Both the position numbers and the translations under genes were made by a program. A DNA stretch of 64,000 nt from an uncultured Eubacteriales bacterium (GTDB taxonomy: Bacteria; Bacillota; Clostridia; Christensenellales; QALW01): NCBI GenBank assembly GCA_900547955.1, contig URIR01000002.1, positions 49,194 to 113,193 of the forward strand. Direction: 5' to 3'. Under the pieces are notes generated by a model. That model was not told the origin of the DNA. It made no database searches and worked only from the letters and a program-made list of their open reading frames with translations. Each line of letters begins with the position of its first letter. Positions within the stretch are counted from its first letter, which is position 1. Positions 50,307-60,373 of this stretch are shown here, piece after piece.

Positions 50307-51587
50307 TTAATTCTCACTTTTATATACTATTTCCCCGCCTAGGACGGTATATTTTATCTTACCGTAAACCTCTCGGGAATTAAACGGATTATTTTTGCCC
50401 TTGCTATAGAATTTATTTACATCTATCCTAAAGGGCCGTTCCAAATCGGCTATAGCTATATCCGCAGGCATGCCCTTTTTCAAGGCTCCGGCCTCCAGGC
50501 CGGTTATGCGAGCAGGCGAAGCGGACATAAGCCTGAGCAGTCCTGATAAATCCATAAGCCCTCCGCGCACAAGCTGAGTATAACAAAGCGCAAATGAGGT
50601 CTCAAGGCCCGAAATGCCGCTGGCCGCCAAATTAAATTCCACATTTTTTTCATCCGCATGATGGGGCGCATGGTCGGTAGCTATACAGTCTATAACTCCC
50701 TCAGTCAGCCCTTTTTTTATCGCCTCTACGTCCTCTCTGCCGCGCAGGGGAGGATTTACCTTTGTATTAGCATCGGTAAAGCTAACCTCCTCATCGCTGG
50801 CGCAGATATAATGCGGACAGGTTTCGCAGGTAATTTTAACCCCTCTGGCCTTAAAATCCCTTATTAAATTAACAGATTGTGCGCAGGATACATGCGCTAT
50901 ATGCACATGCACTCCCAGCGTCTCCGCCAGCAGCCCTTCGCGCGCCACCATCAATGCCTCCGCCGCTCCAGGCGCCCCCTTAAGGCCCAGAAAAGTGCTC
51001 TGTCTGCCCTCGTTCATAACGCCTCCGTCAGTCAGGGAAACATCCTCGCAGTGAGATATAACAAAGCCGCCGTTAAGTCCCTTAAGGTACTGCATTGCCA
51101 GCCTCATAATCCGGCTGCTTTCCACCGGCCTGCCATCGTCCGAAAATGCGACCGCTCCGCATTCAAGCAGCTCGCCCATTTCGGTCAGCTCCCGCCCCTC
51201 CTGGTTTTTGGTTATGGCTGCTATAGGATATACGCGGCAAAGCGCTTTTTCGGCCCTGCGCTTAATATATTCAATCACAGCGGCGTTATCCGCGGCAGGC
51301 TTGGTATTAGGCATGCAGCAGACAGAGGTATATCCTCCTGCCGCCGCCGCGCGCGAGCCCGAAAGGATATCCTCCTTATATTCAAAGCCCGGCTCCCTGA
51401 AATGCACATGCATATCTACAAGCCCCGGAAAAACCGCAAACCCTTCCGCATCTATTATATTGGCGCCGTCAAATGATAAATTCTCTCCAATATCGGCAAT
51501 CCGTCCATCCCTGATATATATATCCGCTTCAGAATTAAGCCCGTCCTCCGGACTAACCACCAAACCATGCTTTATTAATAATTCCAT
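50307..51587 (-). CDS. pyrC: Dihydroorotase
   Basis: This 426-aa amidohydrolase closes carbamoyl-aspartate to dihydroorotate. Metal ligands appear in DMHVHFREPG, HIAHVSC and ATDHAPHH. It lies four bases from pyrB. It is a full-length class I enzyme, not the inactive PyrC-like form found with some PyrB proteins. Confidence 0.94.
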   Translation of the reverse strand: MELLIKHGLVVSPEDGLNSEADIYIRDGRIADIGENLSFDGANIIDAEGFAVFPGLVDMHVHFREPGFEYKEDILSGSRAAAAGGYTSVCCMPNTKPAADNAAVIEYIKRRAEKALCRVYPIAAITKNQEGRELTEMGELLECGAVAFSDDGRPVESSRIMRLAMQYLKGLNGGFVISHCEDVSLTDGGVMNEGRQSTFLGLKGAPGAAEALMVAREGLLAETLGVHVHIAHVSCAQSVNLIRDFKARGVKITCETCPHYICASDEEVSFTDANTKVNPPLRGREDVEAIKKGLTEGVIDCIATDHAPHHADEKNVEFNLAASGISGLETSFALCYTQLVRGGLMDLSGLLRLMSASPARITGLEAGALKKGMPADIAIADLERPFRIDVNKFYSKGKNNPFNSREVYGKIKYTVLGGEIVYKSEN

Positions 51588-51591
51588 CTTA

Positions 51592-52509
51592 TTATATCTC
51601 CTTTGAATGGGCTAATATATGCAGAAGCGCCATTCTGACGGCCACGCCCGAGCGCACCTGTTCATTTATTATACTTGCAGGACTGTCCGCCGCCGAGCTG
51701 GATATCTCCACGCCTCTGTTCATAGGACCGGGATGCATTATAACCGCGTCCGGCTTTGCAAGGGCAATGCGCCTGTCATCCAGGCCGTAATATTTAAAAT
51801 ACTCGCGCAGACTGGGCAGCAGACCCGCCTGCTGGCGTTCCTTTTGTATGCGCAGGCCCATAACGGCGTCGGCGCCGCTGACCGCTTCATCCGCGCTGGC
51901 GGCAATTTCCGCTCCCAGCTCCTCTATACGGGGCGGCATCAGCGTTTCAGGGGCCGCAAGCACCACCCTGGCCCCCATTTTACGCATGCCAATAATATTG
52001 CTGCGAGCCACTCTGGAATGATAGATATCCCCCACAATAGCCACCTTAAGCCCCTCCAGGCTCCCTTTTTTCTCCCTAAGAGAAAATATATCCAGCAGCG
52101 CCTGAGTCGGATGCTCGTTCATACCGTCTCCCGCGTTGATTACCGACGCGTTTACATTTTCAGCCAGAAGCGCGGCGGCCCCGCTCATGGGATGACGGAT
52201 AATTATAATATCAGTACCCATCATATCCAGCGTTCTGCCTGTATCAATTAGAGTTTCTCCCTTGGCCACGCTGGAAGCCGAAGCGCTGATATTGGCGCTG
52301 GCCGCCCCCAGATATTTACTGGCCAATTCAAAACTCATACGGGTGCGCGTGCTGTTTTCATAAAACAGCGTCACAATGCTTTTACCCTGAAGATGGGGAG
52401 CTTTTTTATTGCCCGAAAGAATAATTTGCTTCATAAAAGAGGCGGCGTCCAATATCCTTTGTATATCCTCTCCGGATAGTTGATTCATACTTACCAGGTC
52501 TTTTTTCAT
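51592..52509 (-). CDS. pyrB: Aspartate carbamoyltransferase, catalytic subunit
   Basis: This 305-aa enzyme makes carbamoyl-aspartate. It has the carbamoyl-phosphate site ENSTRTRMSFE, the HPTQALLD loop and MHPGPMNRGVE. No pyrI is present, as expected in Firmicutes. Confidence 0.95.
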   Translation of the reverse strand: MKKDLVSMNQLSGEDIQRILDAASFMKQIILSGNKKAPHLQGKSIVTLFYENSTRTRMSFELASKYLGAASANISASASSVAKGETLIDTGRTLDMMGTDIIIIRHPMSGAAALLAENVNASVINAGDGMNEHPTQALLDIFSLREKKGSLEGLKVAIVGDIYHSRVARSNIIGMRKMGARVVLAAPETLMPPRIEELGAEIAASADEAVSGADAVMGLRIQKERQQAGLLPSLREYFKYYGLDDRRIALAKPDAVIMHPGPMNRGVEISSSAADSPASIINEQVRSGVAVRMALLHILAHSKEI

Positions 52510-52566
52510 AGAAATTTACCTCTTATCAGCGGATACCCGCGTATATTTTTCTGCCGGCAGCCCCGC

Positions 52567-53247
<681 letters not shown>

Positions 53248-53309
53248 TTATAGCACATTCCTAATTAAAAGTAAAACGCTTTTTGACGGAATATAGGTAT
53301 AAAAAGAAA

Positions 53310-53496
53310 AAGCGCGGGGAGCCTGCGGCTTTTACGGCGCGCAATAAGCTGAAAAAAAGGGGGGCGGCGCGGCCCGGCCGTAAGGCCGGCAAGCGCGTTC
53401 CGCGCTTGATTTTGGCGCCCTACGGGCGCCAAAATGCCGCGCCGCCCCCAGCGTATTATCTCTGCGCGCCGTAAAAGCCGCAGGCTCCCCGCGCTT
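53310..53496. repeat. Three-hairpin cruciform element E5
   Basis: The outer arm of 34 bp (from 53310, complement ending 53496) is perfect. An asymmetric internal loop follows, then a second paired block GGGGGCGGCGCGG (ending 53372) with its complement from 53437. Three hairpins lie inside: 53374-53389 (CCGGCC/GGCCGG), 53391-53407 (AAGCGCG/CGCGCTT) and 53409-53435 (ATTTTGGCGCCC/GGGCGCCAAAAT). Located just downstream of hisF. Confidence 0.88.
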
Positions 53497-53522
53497 ATCC
53501 TTAAAGAAAGATATCCGTGCTT

Positions 53523-54284
53523 CTATCGCCTTATGGGCACGCCCCGTTCCGCGAGATAGTTTTTCAAGCTGCTGATACTGATTTGATTATAATGAAACAG
53601 CGTCGCGGCCAGTACTGCGTCAGCATGCCCTTTTTCAATAGCGTCATAAAAATGCTCCAGTTTTCCCGCTCCGCCTGAAGCAATTACAGGGATACCCACC
53701 GCGTCAGATACGGCCCGGGTTATCTCTAAATCGTAGCCGTCCTTGGTACCGTCGGCGTCCATGCTGGTAAGCAGTATTTCTCCGGCTCCCCGCTTTTCAG
53801 CCTCTTCAGCCCATAAAAGCGCGTTTTTCCCCGTTGGGGTACGGCCTCCGTTAACGTAAACCTCCCAATTATCCGTTCCTGGTATCCTTTTGCAGTCTAT
53901 GGCCACTACGATGCACTGACTGCCGAATCGGTCCGCTCCCTCATTTATAAGCTGCGGCCGTTCTATTGCCGGAGAATTTATAGAAACCTTATCCGCTCCC
54001 GCTCTAAGCAGGGTTTTTATCCAATTTAAATCTCTTATGCCGCCTCCGATTGTAAAGGGAATAAATACCTGCTCGGCAGTACGCGCGGCGACATCTAAAA
54101 TAGTCCTGCGCCCTTCGCTTGAAGCGTTGATATCTAAAAATAAAAGCTCGTCCGCTCCGGCCTGATTATATATCTTAGCCGTTTCCACCGGGTCGCCCGC
54201 ATCCCTGAGATTTACAAAATTTATTCCCTTAACCACCCGGCCATCCTTTACGTCCAAACAGGGAATAATACGCTTAGTCAGCAT
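53523..54284 (-). CDS. hisF: Imidazole glycerol phosphate synthase, cyclase subunit
   Basis: This 253-aa TIM barrel makes imidazole glycerol phosphate and AICAR from PRFAR with ammonia from HisH. It starts [19 protein letters not shown] and has the catalytic aspartates in PCLDV and TSMDADGT. It follows hisH by seven bases. Other his genes are not in the window. Confidence 0.95.
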   Translation of the reverse strand: MLTKRIIPCLDVKDGRVVKGINFVNLRDAGDPVETAKIYNQAGADELLFLDINASSEGRRTILDVAARTAEQVFIPFTIGGGIRDLNWIKTLLRAGADKVSINSPAIERPQLINEGADRFGSQCIVVAIDCKRIPGTDNWEVYVNGGRTPTGKNALLWAEEAEKRGAGEILLTSMDADGTKDGYDLEITRAVSDAVGIPVIASGGAGKLEHFYDAIEKGHADAVLAATLFHYNQISISSLKNYLAERGVPIRR

Positions 54285-54291
54285 TTATCCC

Positions 54292-54894
54292 TCACCCCCT
54301 CATATCCAAAAAGTTCTTAAGAATTTTCAGACCGGCCGCGCCGCTCTTTTCCGGATGAAATTGAGTGCCGAAAACATTTCCTAAAGCAACTGCACAGGTA
54401 AACTCACCTCCGTATGAGCAAACGGCAGCGGTCCATTTTTCAGACACCTCCGCCGCACGGTAGGAATGCACAAAATATACATACTCTCCCGCCCGAACAC
54501 CGTTAAACAGCCTGTTTTCCATAGGCGTAATGCTGTTCCAACCCATATGAGGGCATTTTATGTTCCCGCCAAACCGAGTGATAGTCCCCGGAATAAGCCC
54601 CAGACCCGTAAAAGCGCCTCCCTCATAGCTTGTTTCAAACAGCAACTGCATGCCCAGACATATTCCTAATAAAGGCGTACCGCCGCGCGCAGAGGCTATA
54701 ACGGCTTCGTCCAGCCCGTTTTGCCTGAGACATTCGACGGCCTGGCCAAAAGCGCCTACGCCGGGCAGTATAAGCTTGTCCGCCTTCGCCACCAGCTTGG
54801 CCTCCCCGGTTATTAAACACTCTTCTCCTAAAAATTCACAGGCTTTCTGCACGCTGCGCAGGTTGCCCATGCCGTAATCTATTATCGTTACCAT
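54292..54894 (-). CDS. hisH: Imidazole glycerol phosphate synthase, glutaminase subunit
   Basis: This 200-aa class I glutamine amidotransferase has an intact triad: Cys in LLGICLGMQLLFE, and His/Glu in GTQFHPEKSG. It supplies ammonia to HisF. Confidence 0.95.
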   Translation of the reverse strand: MVTIIDYGMGNLRSVQKACEFLGEECLITGEAKLVAKADKLILPGVGAFGQAVECLRQNGLDEAVIASARGGTPLLGICLGMQLLFETSYEGGAFTGLGLIPGTITRFGGNIKCPHMGWNSITPMENRLFNGVRAGEYVYFVHSYRAAEVSEKWTAAVCSYGGEFTCAVALGNVFGTQFHPEKSGAAGLKILKNFLDMRG

Positions 54895-54966
54895 TAGGGC
54901 CGCTCCTTAAATATTTTTATATAAGATTATTTTTAACCCGGACTTAGCGCTGTCAATATCCATGCT

Positions 54967-57414
54967 CTACAGCTTTTTATATACTCTTTCCAAAGCGTCT
55001 CCCAAGATTCCAAGCACATACGGCTTGCCGCCAGAAAGCCTTGGCTCTATAAACAGGCTTTCAGTATTAATAATCTCCACCTCGCCCGTCGTATGAACGC
55101 ACAGCATGTCAAACGGCTCCTTAACTGCCAGAGCGCTCACCAAGCATGTGCCGTTAGCGCCGTTCTTTTTAAAATCAAAGGTTTTAAGGCCCTTGCGATT
55201 GCGCACCGAAAGCTCATAATCCACGCACAGCGAGCGCTTGGCATATCCCTTTTCCGTCCATACTATTATTTCGCCCTCTCCGTCGCACTGCGAAGCAAAT
55301 ATAATGCTGTCGCCGTCATCCAGAGACATAGCCTTAACTCCCGAAGATACCCGGCCGGTAACGGGAATATCCTCCTTAATCATATTAAGGCTCATGCCCT
55401 TTTGCGAAATAAACAGTACGCTCCCCCCCTCTCGGACAGGCTCGACGCCTATAAGACAGTCTCCCGCTTTAAGGGTAATCGCAGCATATCTGCTCTTCTT
55501 AACGGCATATTCGCTGAACTCGCTGCATTTAATCAGGCCGTTTTTAGTATAAAAATATAATTTGCCCTCAGGCAGCTCCTTATATGAGATTATATGGACT
55601 ATTTTCTCTTCAGGCTGTATCCCGTTAAATACCTTAGCAGGCAAAGCGCCCTTATCCTTCCATTTGCACTCGGGCACGTCCTCTGCGTTAAGGCTGTAAG
55701 CGTAGCCTAAATTACTGAAGGCCAGCAATTTCTTATCCGTGCTGGAATTTAAGATAAAGAGAGGAATTTCATTTTCCTGTATGCCGTCGTAATCCTTATT
55801 TGAACGGCTGTAATTTTTAGCGGACACCCTTTTTACATTACCGCCCGCATCTATGGCAATTACAACATCCTCCACTACCTTGAAATCTTCCGCAGTATGC
55901 GTTTGAGCTGGCGCTTCGGACAGAATAACCGTTCTGCGCGGAGATTTATATCTGCGCTTTATATCCAGAAGATTCTTTTTAATCAGTTCCATAAGCTTGG
56001 TCTTACTGTTCAAAAGTCCCTCAAGATAAGCTATAAGCTCGCGCAGCTCCTTAAGCTTCTGCTCAATTGTTTCAACCTCCAGCGCCGTAAGCCGCTGCAA
56101 ACGCATTTCCAGTATAGCCGTAGCCTGACGCTCTGAAAGGGAAAACGCCGCGCGCAGCCTTTCACGCGCCGTGCGCACGTTAGGACTGCCCTTAATTATC
56201 TTTATTACCTCGTCTATGTTCTGAATAGCAATAAGCAAGCCTGAATATATCTCTTCATCCAAACGCGCCTTATCCAGGTCGTGGCGCACCCGTTTACGCT
56301 CAACCTCCCGCTGATGCTCTATATAATACCTGTTTATCTCCAAAAGCCCAAGCTGAACGGGCTTGCCCTCGGCTATAGCCACCATATTAACGCCGAAGGA
56401 CGCCTGAAGCTCGCTGTATTTATAGAGATAAGCCAGCACCTTTTCCACATCCGCGTCCCTGCGCAGCTCTATTACGGCGCGCATGCCAGTATTCATATCT
56501 GATTCGTCCCGAATATCGCTTATGGAAGAGAGTATCCCCTTCTTTTCATCGCTTAGCTTCATTATATCAGCCAGCATTTTAGCCTTATTTACCTGGAAGG
56601 GCACTTCGGTTATAACAATAAGCTTTTTGCCGTTTGGACCGTTCTCTATATGGGTTTTGGAACGCACCAGCAGCCTGCCCTTGCCCGTCTTATAAATATT
56701 CTCAATATCCGGACCGTTTATTATATAGCCGCCCGTAGGGAAATCAGGGCCCTTAACGTATTTAAGCAGTTCAGAAAGAGTTATGCGCGGATTATCTATT
56801 TGAGCCACCACGCCGTCTATAACCTCGGCCAGATTATGAGTAGGAATATTGGTAGCCAGCCCTACGGCTATACCGTAAGAACCGTTTACCAGAAGATTAG
56901 GGAACCGGCCGGGCAGCACAGTAGGCTCCTTAAGGGAGTCATCGTAATTCAGCGCCCATTTGACCGTATCCTTTTCTATATCCCTTAATAATTCCAGCGC
57001 TATGGGCGCAAGCCTCGCCTCGGTATACCGGGCCGCCGCAGCTCCGTCCCCGTCTATGGAGCCAAAGCAGCCGTGGCCGTCCACTAAAGGCTCGCGCAGA
57101 CTGAAATCCTGCGCCATGCGCACCATGGTTTCATATATGCTGGAGTCCCCGTGAGGATGGTATTTAGCCATGGTTTCCCCCACGATATACGCGCTCTTTT
57201 TATAGGGCTTGTCAGGAAACAGATTCTGAGTATACATAGCGTAAAGCACACGCCTCTGCACAGGCTTGAGCCCGTCCTCCACCCGCGGAAGAGCGCGCTC
57301 AAGTATAACATGCTCGGCATAGGGCATCATGGAGTTATGCATAACCTCTTCCATGGTCTGAAAGCTTACCTTCTGCTCCGAAAGAGGTACTATATAATCG
57401 TCCCTTCTGGCCAT
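54967..57414 (-). CDS. parC: Topoisomerase IV subunit A
   Basis: This 815-aa type IIA topoisomerase breakage-reunion subunit has the quinolone-determining region HPHGDSSIYETMVRMAQ and the catalytic tyrosine in AAARYTEARLAP (canonical AAMRYTE). A coiled coil and a C-terminal beta-pinwheel follow. The GyrA-box QRRGGKG is not visible in the C-terminal part, supporting ParC over GyrA. It follows parE by three bases. Confidence 0.88.
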   Translation of the reverse strand: MARRDDYIVPLSEQKVSFQTMEEVMHNSMMPYAEHVILERALPRVEDGLKPVQRRVLYAMYTQNLFPDKPYKKSAYIVGETMAKYHPHGDSSIYETMVRMAQDFSLREPLVDGHGCFGSIDGDGAAAARYTEARLAPIALELLRDIEKDTVKWALNYDDSLKEPTVLPGRFPNLLVNGSYGIAVGLATNIPTHNLAEVIDGVVAQIDNPRITLSELLKYVKGPDFPTGGYIINGPDIENIYKTGKGRLLVRSKTHIENGPNGKKLIVITEVPFQVNKAKMLADIMKLSDEKKGILSSISDIRDESDMNTGMRAVIELRRDADVEKVLAYLYKYSELQASFGVNMVAIAEGKPVQLGLLEINRYYIEHQREVERKRVRHDLDKARLDEEIYSGLLIAIQNIDEVIKIIKGSPNVRTARERLRAAFSLSERQATAILEMRLQRLTALEVETIEQKLKELRELIAYLEGLLNSKTKLMELIKKNLLDIKRRYKSPRRTVILSEAPAQTHTAEDFKVVEDVVIAIDAGGNVKRVSAKNYSRSNKDYDGIQENEIPLFILNSSTDKKLLAFSNLGYAYSLNAEDVPECKWKDKGALPAKVFNGIQPEEKIVHIISYKELPEGKLYFYTKNGLIKCSEFSEYAVKKSRYAAITLKAGDCLIGVEPVREGGSVLFISQKGMSLNMIKEDIPVTGRVSSGVKAMSLDDGDSIIFASQCDGEGEIIVWTEKGYAKRSLCVDYELSVRNRKGLKTFDFKKNGANGTCLVSALAVKEPFDMLCVHTTGEVEIINTESLFIEPRLSGGKPYVLGILGDALERVYKKL

Positions 57415-57417
57415 TTT

Positions 57418-59388
57418 TTACTGCACCCCCTTTTCCCTTGCAAATAAATCCACTTTGTTAAAATCAGCGTTTTCTATTATATAGGCCTTGCGCACGTCAG
57501 TTTTGTCTCCCATCAGCACGGTTACCAGCCTGTCCGCCTCAGCCGCGTCCTCAATAGTAACCTGAATAAGATTGCGCGTCCGCGGGTTCATGGTAGTATC
57601 ATAGAGCTGCGCCGCGTCCATTTCCCCCAGGCCCTTATAGCGCTGTATGGTATATCCTCTGCCCATGCGCTGAGCCGCCTCTGCCCGTTCTTTATCGTTA
57701 TAGACGTAAACCACCTCTTTAGTAGAAGTTTTTTCCAGCCTGTATAACGGCGGTACGCCTATAAAAACATGTCCGCTTATAATCAGCTCGCGCATATAGC
57801 GGTAGAAAAAAGTAAGCAGAATGGAGCGGATATGCGCGCCGTCCTGGTCGGCGTCGGCCAGTATTATAACCTTATGGTATTTAAGTGAATTAATATCAAA
57901 ATCCACGTCTATGCCCGTTCCCAGAGCGGTTATCAGCGTTCGGTATTCCTCGTTGGTAAGCACCTGGTCCAGTCTCTTCTTTTCGCAGTTAAGAGGCTTG
58001 CCCCTAAGAGGCAGTATTGCCTGGAAGCGCCGGTCGCGGCCCTGCTTAGCCGTGCCCCCGGCGCTATCTCCCTCCACTATGAACAATTCGTTCTCCTCCG
58101 GCTTTTTGCCCGTGCAGCTTGAAAGCTTGCCCACAAGGGGCGCGCCCTCAAGGCTGCTTCGCTTGCGGGCTATATCCTTGGCTTTTTTAGCCGCCTCCCG
58201 CACCCGGGCCGCCTGAACGGCCTTTTCCAGAATGCATTCTCCCGCCGCCGAATTTTTAGGGTCGTCCAAATATCTTTTAAGGCTGTCCGAGATAATAGCC
58301 TCTACCGCCGGACGAGCCTCGACATTGCCCAGCTTGGTCTTGGTCTGGCCTTCAAACTGAATATTCTGCATCTTAACCGTCAATATGGCGGTTATACCTT
58401 CCCTAAAATCCTCGCCGTTAAAATTAGGGTCCTTTTCCTTGAGCAGCTCCACCCTCCGGGCATAATCGTTAAGCACCTTTGTAAGCGCCGATTTAAAGCC
58501 CGTTTCATGCGTGCCCCCTTCGGTAGTAGGAATATTATTGACAAAGGAATATATGCTCTCCGTATAAGAATCGGTATACTGTATGGCGGCGGCGCAGTAT
58601 ATGCCGTCCTGCTCCCCCTCTAAATAAATGGGAGGAGAGAATTTAACCTCTTTTTCATTATTCAGATATTCCACATAGTCGGATATGCCGCCTGAAAAAT
58701 GATATTCCGCCGTTTTAAAGCCTTCGGCGGTTTTCTGGCGCTCGTCAGTTAATGTTATAGTCAGGCCGCCGTTTAAAAATGCAAGCTCCTTCAGCCTTCG
58801 CTTTATTACGTCGTATTGAAATGCCGCCGTATCAAACACTTTAGGGTCGGGCTTAAAGCATACTAACGAACCGTGCTTATGCGTTTTGCCCGTCTCCTTT
58901 AAATGCTGTTTGCATACCCCCGAAAGCACCTTGCGCTGCTGGGGGTCATAATAGCTTTCAAATTCCGCCCTGTATACTTTATAATCGTGATATACTTCCA
59001 CATACAGCCATTCGGAAAGCGCGTTGACAACCGAAGCGCCCACGCCATGAAGGCCGCCGCTGTATTTATAATTTGAATCGTCGAATTTGCCGCCGGCATG
59101 AAGCTGAGTAAAAATAACCTCAACGCCTGAAATACCCTTAACGGGATGTATGTCCACAGGCATACCCCGTCCGTTATCCTCTACGCTTACGCTGTTATCC
59201 GCATGCAGCGTCACCCACATATGGTCCGCATAGCCGTTTGCCGCCTCGTCTATGGCGTTATCCACTATCTCCCATAACAGATGGTGCATGCCCTTGCTGC
59301 CCGTAGTGCCTATATACATACCCGGTCTCATGCGGACGGCGTCCAGCCCTTCCAGTATCCTTATATCGCTGGCATTATATTCGCTCAT
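57418..59388 (-). CDS. parE: Topoisomerase IV subunit B
   Basis: This 656-aa ATPase subunit has a GHKL domain with EIVDNAIDEAANGYAD, DNGRGMPVDIHP and GGLHGVGASVVNAL. The Toprim domain follows with FIVEGDSAGGTAKQGRDR and ILADADQDGAHI. Start 59388 has GGAGG upstream. ParE and GyrB are alike in sequence; the isolated parE-parC pair away from dnaA/recF favours topoisomerase IV. Confidence 0.88.
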   Translation of the reverse strand: MSEYNASDIRILEGLDAVRMRPGMYIGTTGSKGMHHLLWEIVDNAIDEAANGYADHMWVTLHADNSVSVEDNGRGMPVDIHPVKGISGVEVIFTQLHAGGKFDDSNYKYSGGLHGVGASVVNALSEWLYVEVYHDYKVYRAEFESYYDPQQRKVLSGVCKQHLKETGKTHKHGSLVCFKPDPKVFDTAAFQYDVIKRRLKELAFLNGGLTITLTDERQKTAEGFKTAEYHFSGGISDYVEYLNNEKEVKFSPPIYLEGEQDGIYCAAAIQYTDSYTESIYSFVNNIPTTEGGTHETGFKSALTKVLNDYARRVELLKEKDPNFNGEDFREGITAILTVKMQNIQFEGQTKTKLGNVEARPAVEAIISDSLKRYLDDPKNSAAGECILEKAVQAARVREAAKKAKDIARKRSSLEGAPLVGKLSSCTGKKPEENELFIVEGDSAGGTAKQGRDRRFQAILPLRGKPLNCEKKRLDQVLTNEEYRTLITALGTGIDVDFDINSLKYHKVIILADADQDGAHIRSILLTFFYRYMRELIISGHVFIGVPPLYRLEKTSTKEVVYVYNDKERAEAAQRMGRGYTIQRYKGLGEMDAAQLYDTTMNPRTRNLIQVTIEDAAEADRLVTVLMGDKTDVRKAYIIENADFNKVDLFAREKGVQ

Positions 59389-59601
59389 CAAAGCGCCTCC
59401 ATATATAGTAGAATATCTAATATATTATACATTATCTATTGACTTTTTGCAAAGGGTATTTAAAAAGCGCCTTTTTAAGGGCGCTCAAGCTCTAACAATC
59501 AAGGCGATACAGGCTATAGAAACAGACGGCCGGATAAAACCGGCATGCTGAAAAGCCGTTTTTTTCATTTCCAGACTCTGAAGCATAACACCGGAGCAAT
59601 C

Positions 59602-59901
59602 TCACCATTGATATTTATCAAGGTCTATGCGGCCGTTTTCATCCGCCTCCACCCCTTCCTCCCGCAGCATTTCAAGCTGAATCTGCATACCGCCGAAAGC
59701 AAAGGCGCTGCTTGGTCTGCCCAATCTGTCCACTACCCTGTGACAGGGAATTACTCCAGGCTCAGGATTAACATGCAGCGCGTATCCAACCACTCTTGAC
59801 CATCTGGGATTTCCAGCCATAGCCGCGATTTGGCCGTATGTCGCCACCTTTCCCTCAGGTATCCGGCGCACAACCTCATATATTTTCTCAAACGTATTCA
59901 T
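59602..59901 (-). CDS. Short methylguanine-DNA methyltransferase-like protein
   Basis: This 99-aa protein is the C-terminal DNA-binding domain of O6-alkylguanine-DNA alkyltransferases (FEKIYEVVRRIPEGKVATYGQ, RVVGYALHVNP). The active-site motif reads IPCHRVV, so the acceptor cysteine is kept, unlike the alkyltransferase-like proteins that carry Trp there. The N-terminal ribonuclease H-like domain is absent. Whether it repairs or only flags alkylated guanine is open. Confidence 0.85.
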   Translation of the reverse strand: MNTFEKIYEVVRRIPEGKVATYGQIAAMAGNPRWSRVVGYALHVNPEPGVIPCHRVVDRLGRPSSAFAFGGMQIQLEMLREEGVEADENGRIDLDKYQW

Positions 59902-60021
59902 TAAAAAGCTCCTTTTGTCCCTAATAAGCTTGCAGCATTAGTACCCTTAGTTTGCAGGGGGGCTCTACGCTTCAGCCCCTGACGTATGTTTTCTGCATTA
60001 TCATCAGCCGCGCTCCCCCTT
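59902..60021. other. Spacer upstream of the alkyltransferase-like gene
   Basis: Nothing definite seen; probably holds the minus-strand promoter. Confidence 0.3.
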
Positions 60022-60133
60022 ATATGCTCCGGGGGCGGGGGCGTTTAGCGGCCTTAAGGCCGCAGGGCCGAGCTAAAAGCTCGGCCCCGGCAGGCGCAAA
60101 GCGCCTGCAAACGCCCCCGCCCCCGGAGCATAT
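60022..60133. repeat. Three-hairpin cruciform element E6
   Basis: The outer arms 60022-60046 and 60109-60133 are 25 bp and perfect, with GGGGGCGGGGGCGTTT toward the junction. Hairpins: 60048-60063 (GCGGCC/GGCCGC), 60065-60087 (GGGCCGAGCT/AGCTCGGCCC) and 60089-60108 (GCAGGCGC/GCGCCTGC). Downstream of gpsA, with a TACAAT-family element between. Confidence 0.9.
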
Positions 60134-60181
60134 CCGCCACAAGCCGCAGCATTAAAAGCTTTCAGCCTTTAATATTGCAGT

Positions 60182-60364
60182 TTAGACAATACAAGCAAAG
60201 TACAATGCGTTTTTGCATAAATGCCCGCCGCGTCCGCTTTGTTGCGTGGTCTTTAAAATACGCCCGGTATGTCTTTAATCAGGCACCGCGCGGCCATCAA
60301 CGGGCTCTTAAGCAAAAATCTCCGACCGCAGAGAGGTGAATTGTACTTTGCTTGTATTGTCTAA
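60182..60364. repeat. Inverted-repeat element, TACAAT family (copy 2, MITE-like)
   Basis: Perfect 25-bp terminal inverted repeats (60182-60206 and 60340-60364, starting TTAGACAATACAAGC) bound 133 bases of noncoding DNA. Copy 1 at 47444 shares the termini and the inner borders. No transposase nearby and no clear target duplication by eye; probably a miniature element or a paired RNA structure. Confidence 0.8.
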
Positions 60365-60373
60365 GCAATTATA

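Noticed and set aside
50877..51476. 199-codon plus-strand open frame
   Set aside because: Antisense shadow inside pyrC; no protein features.
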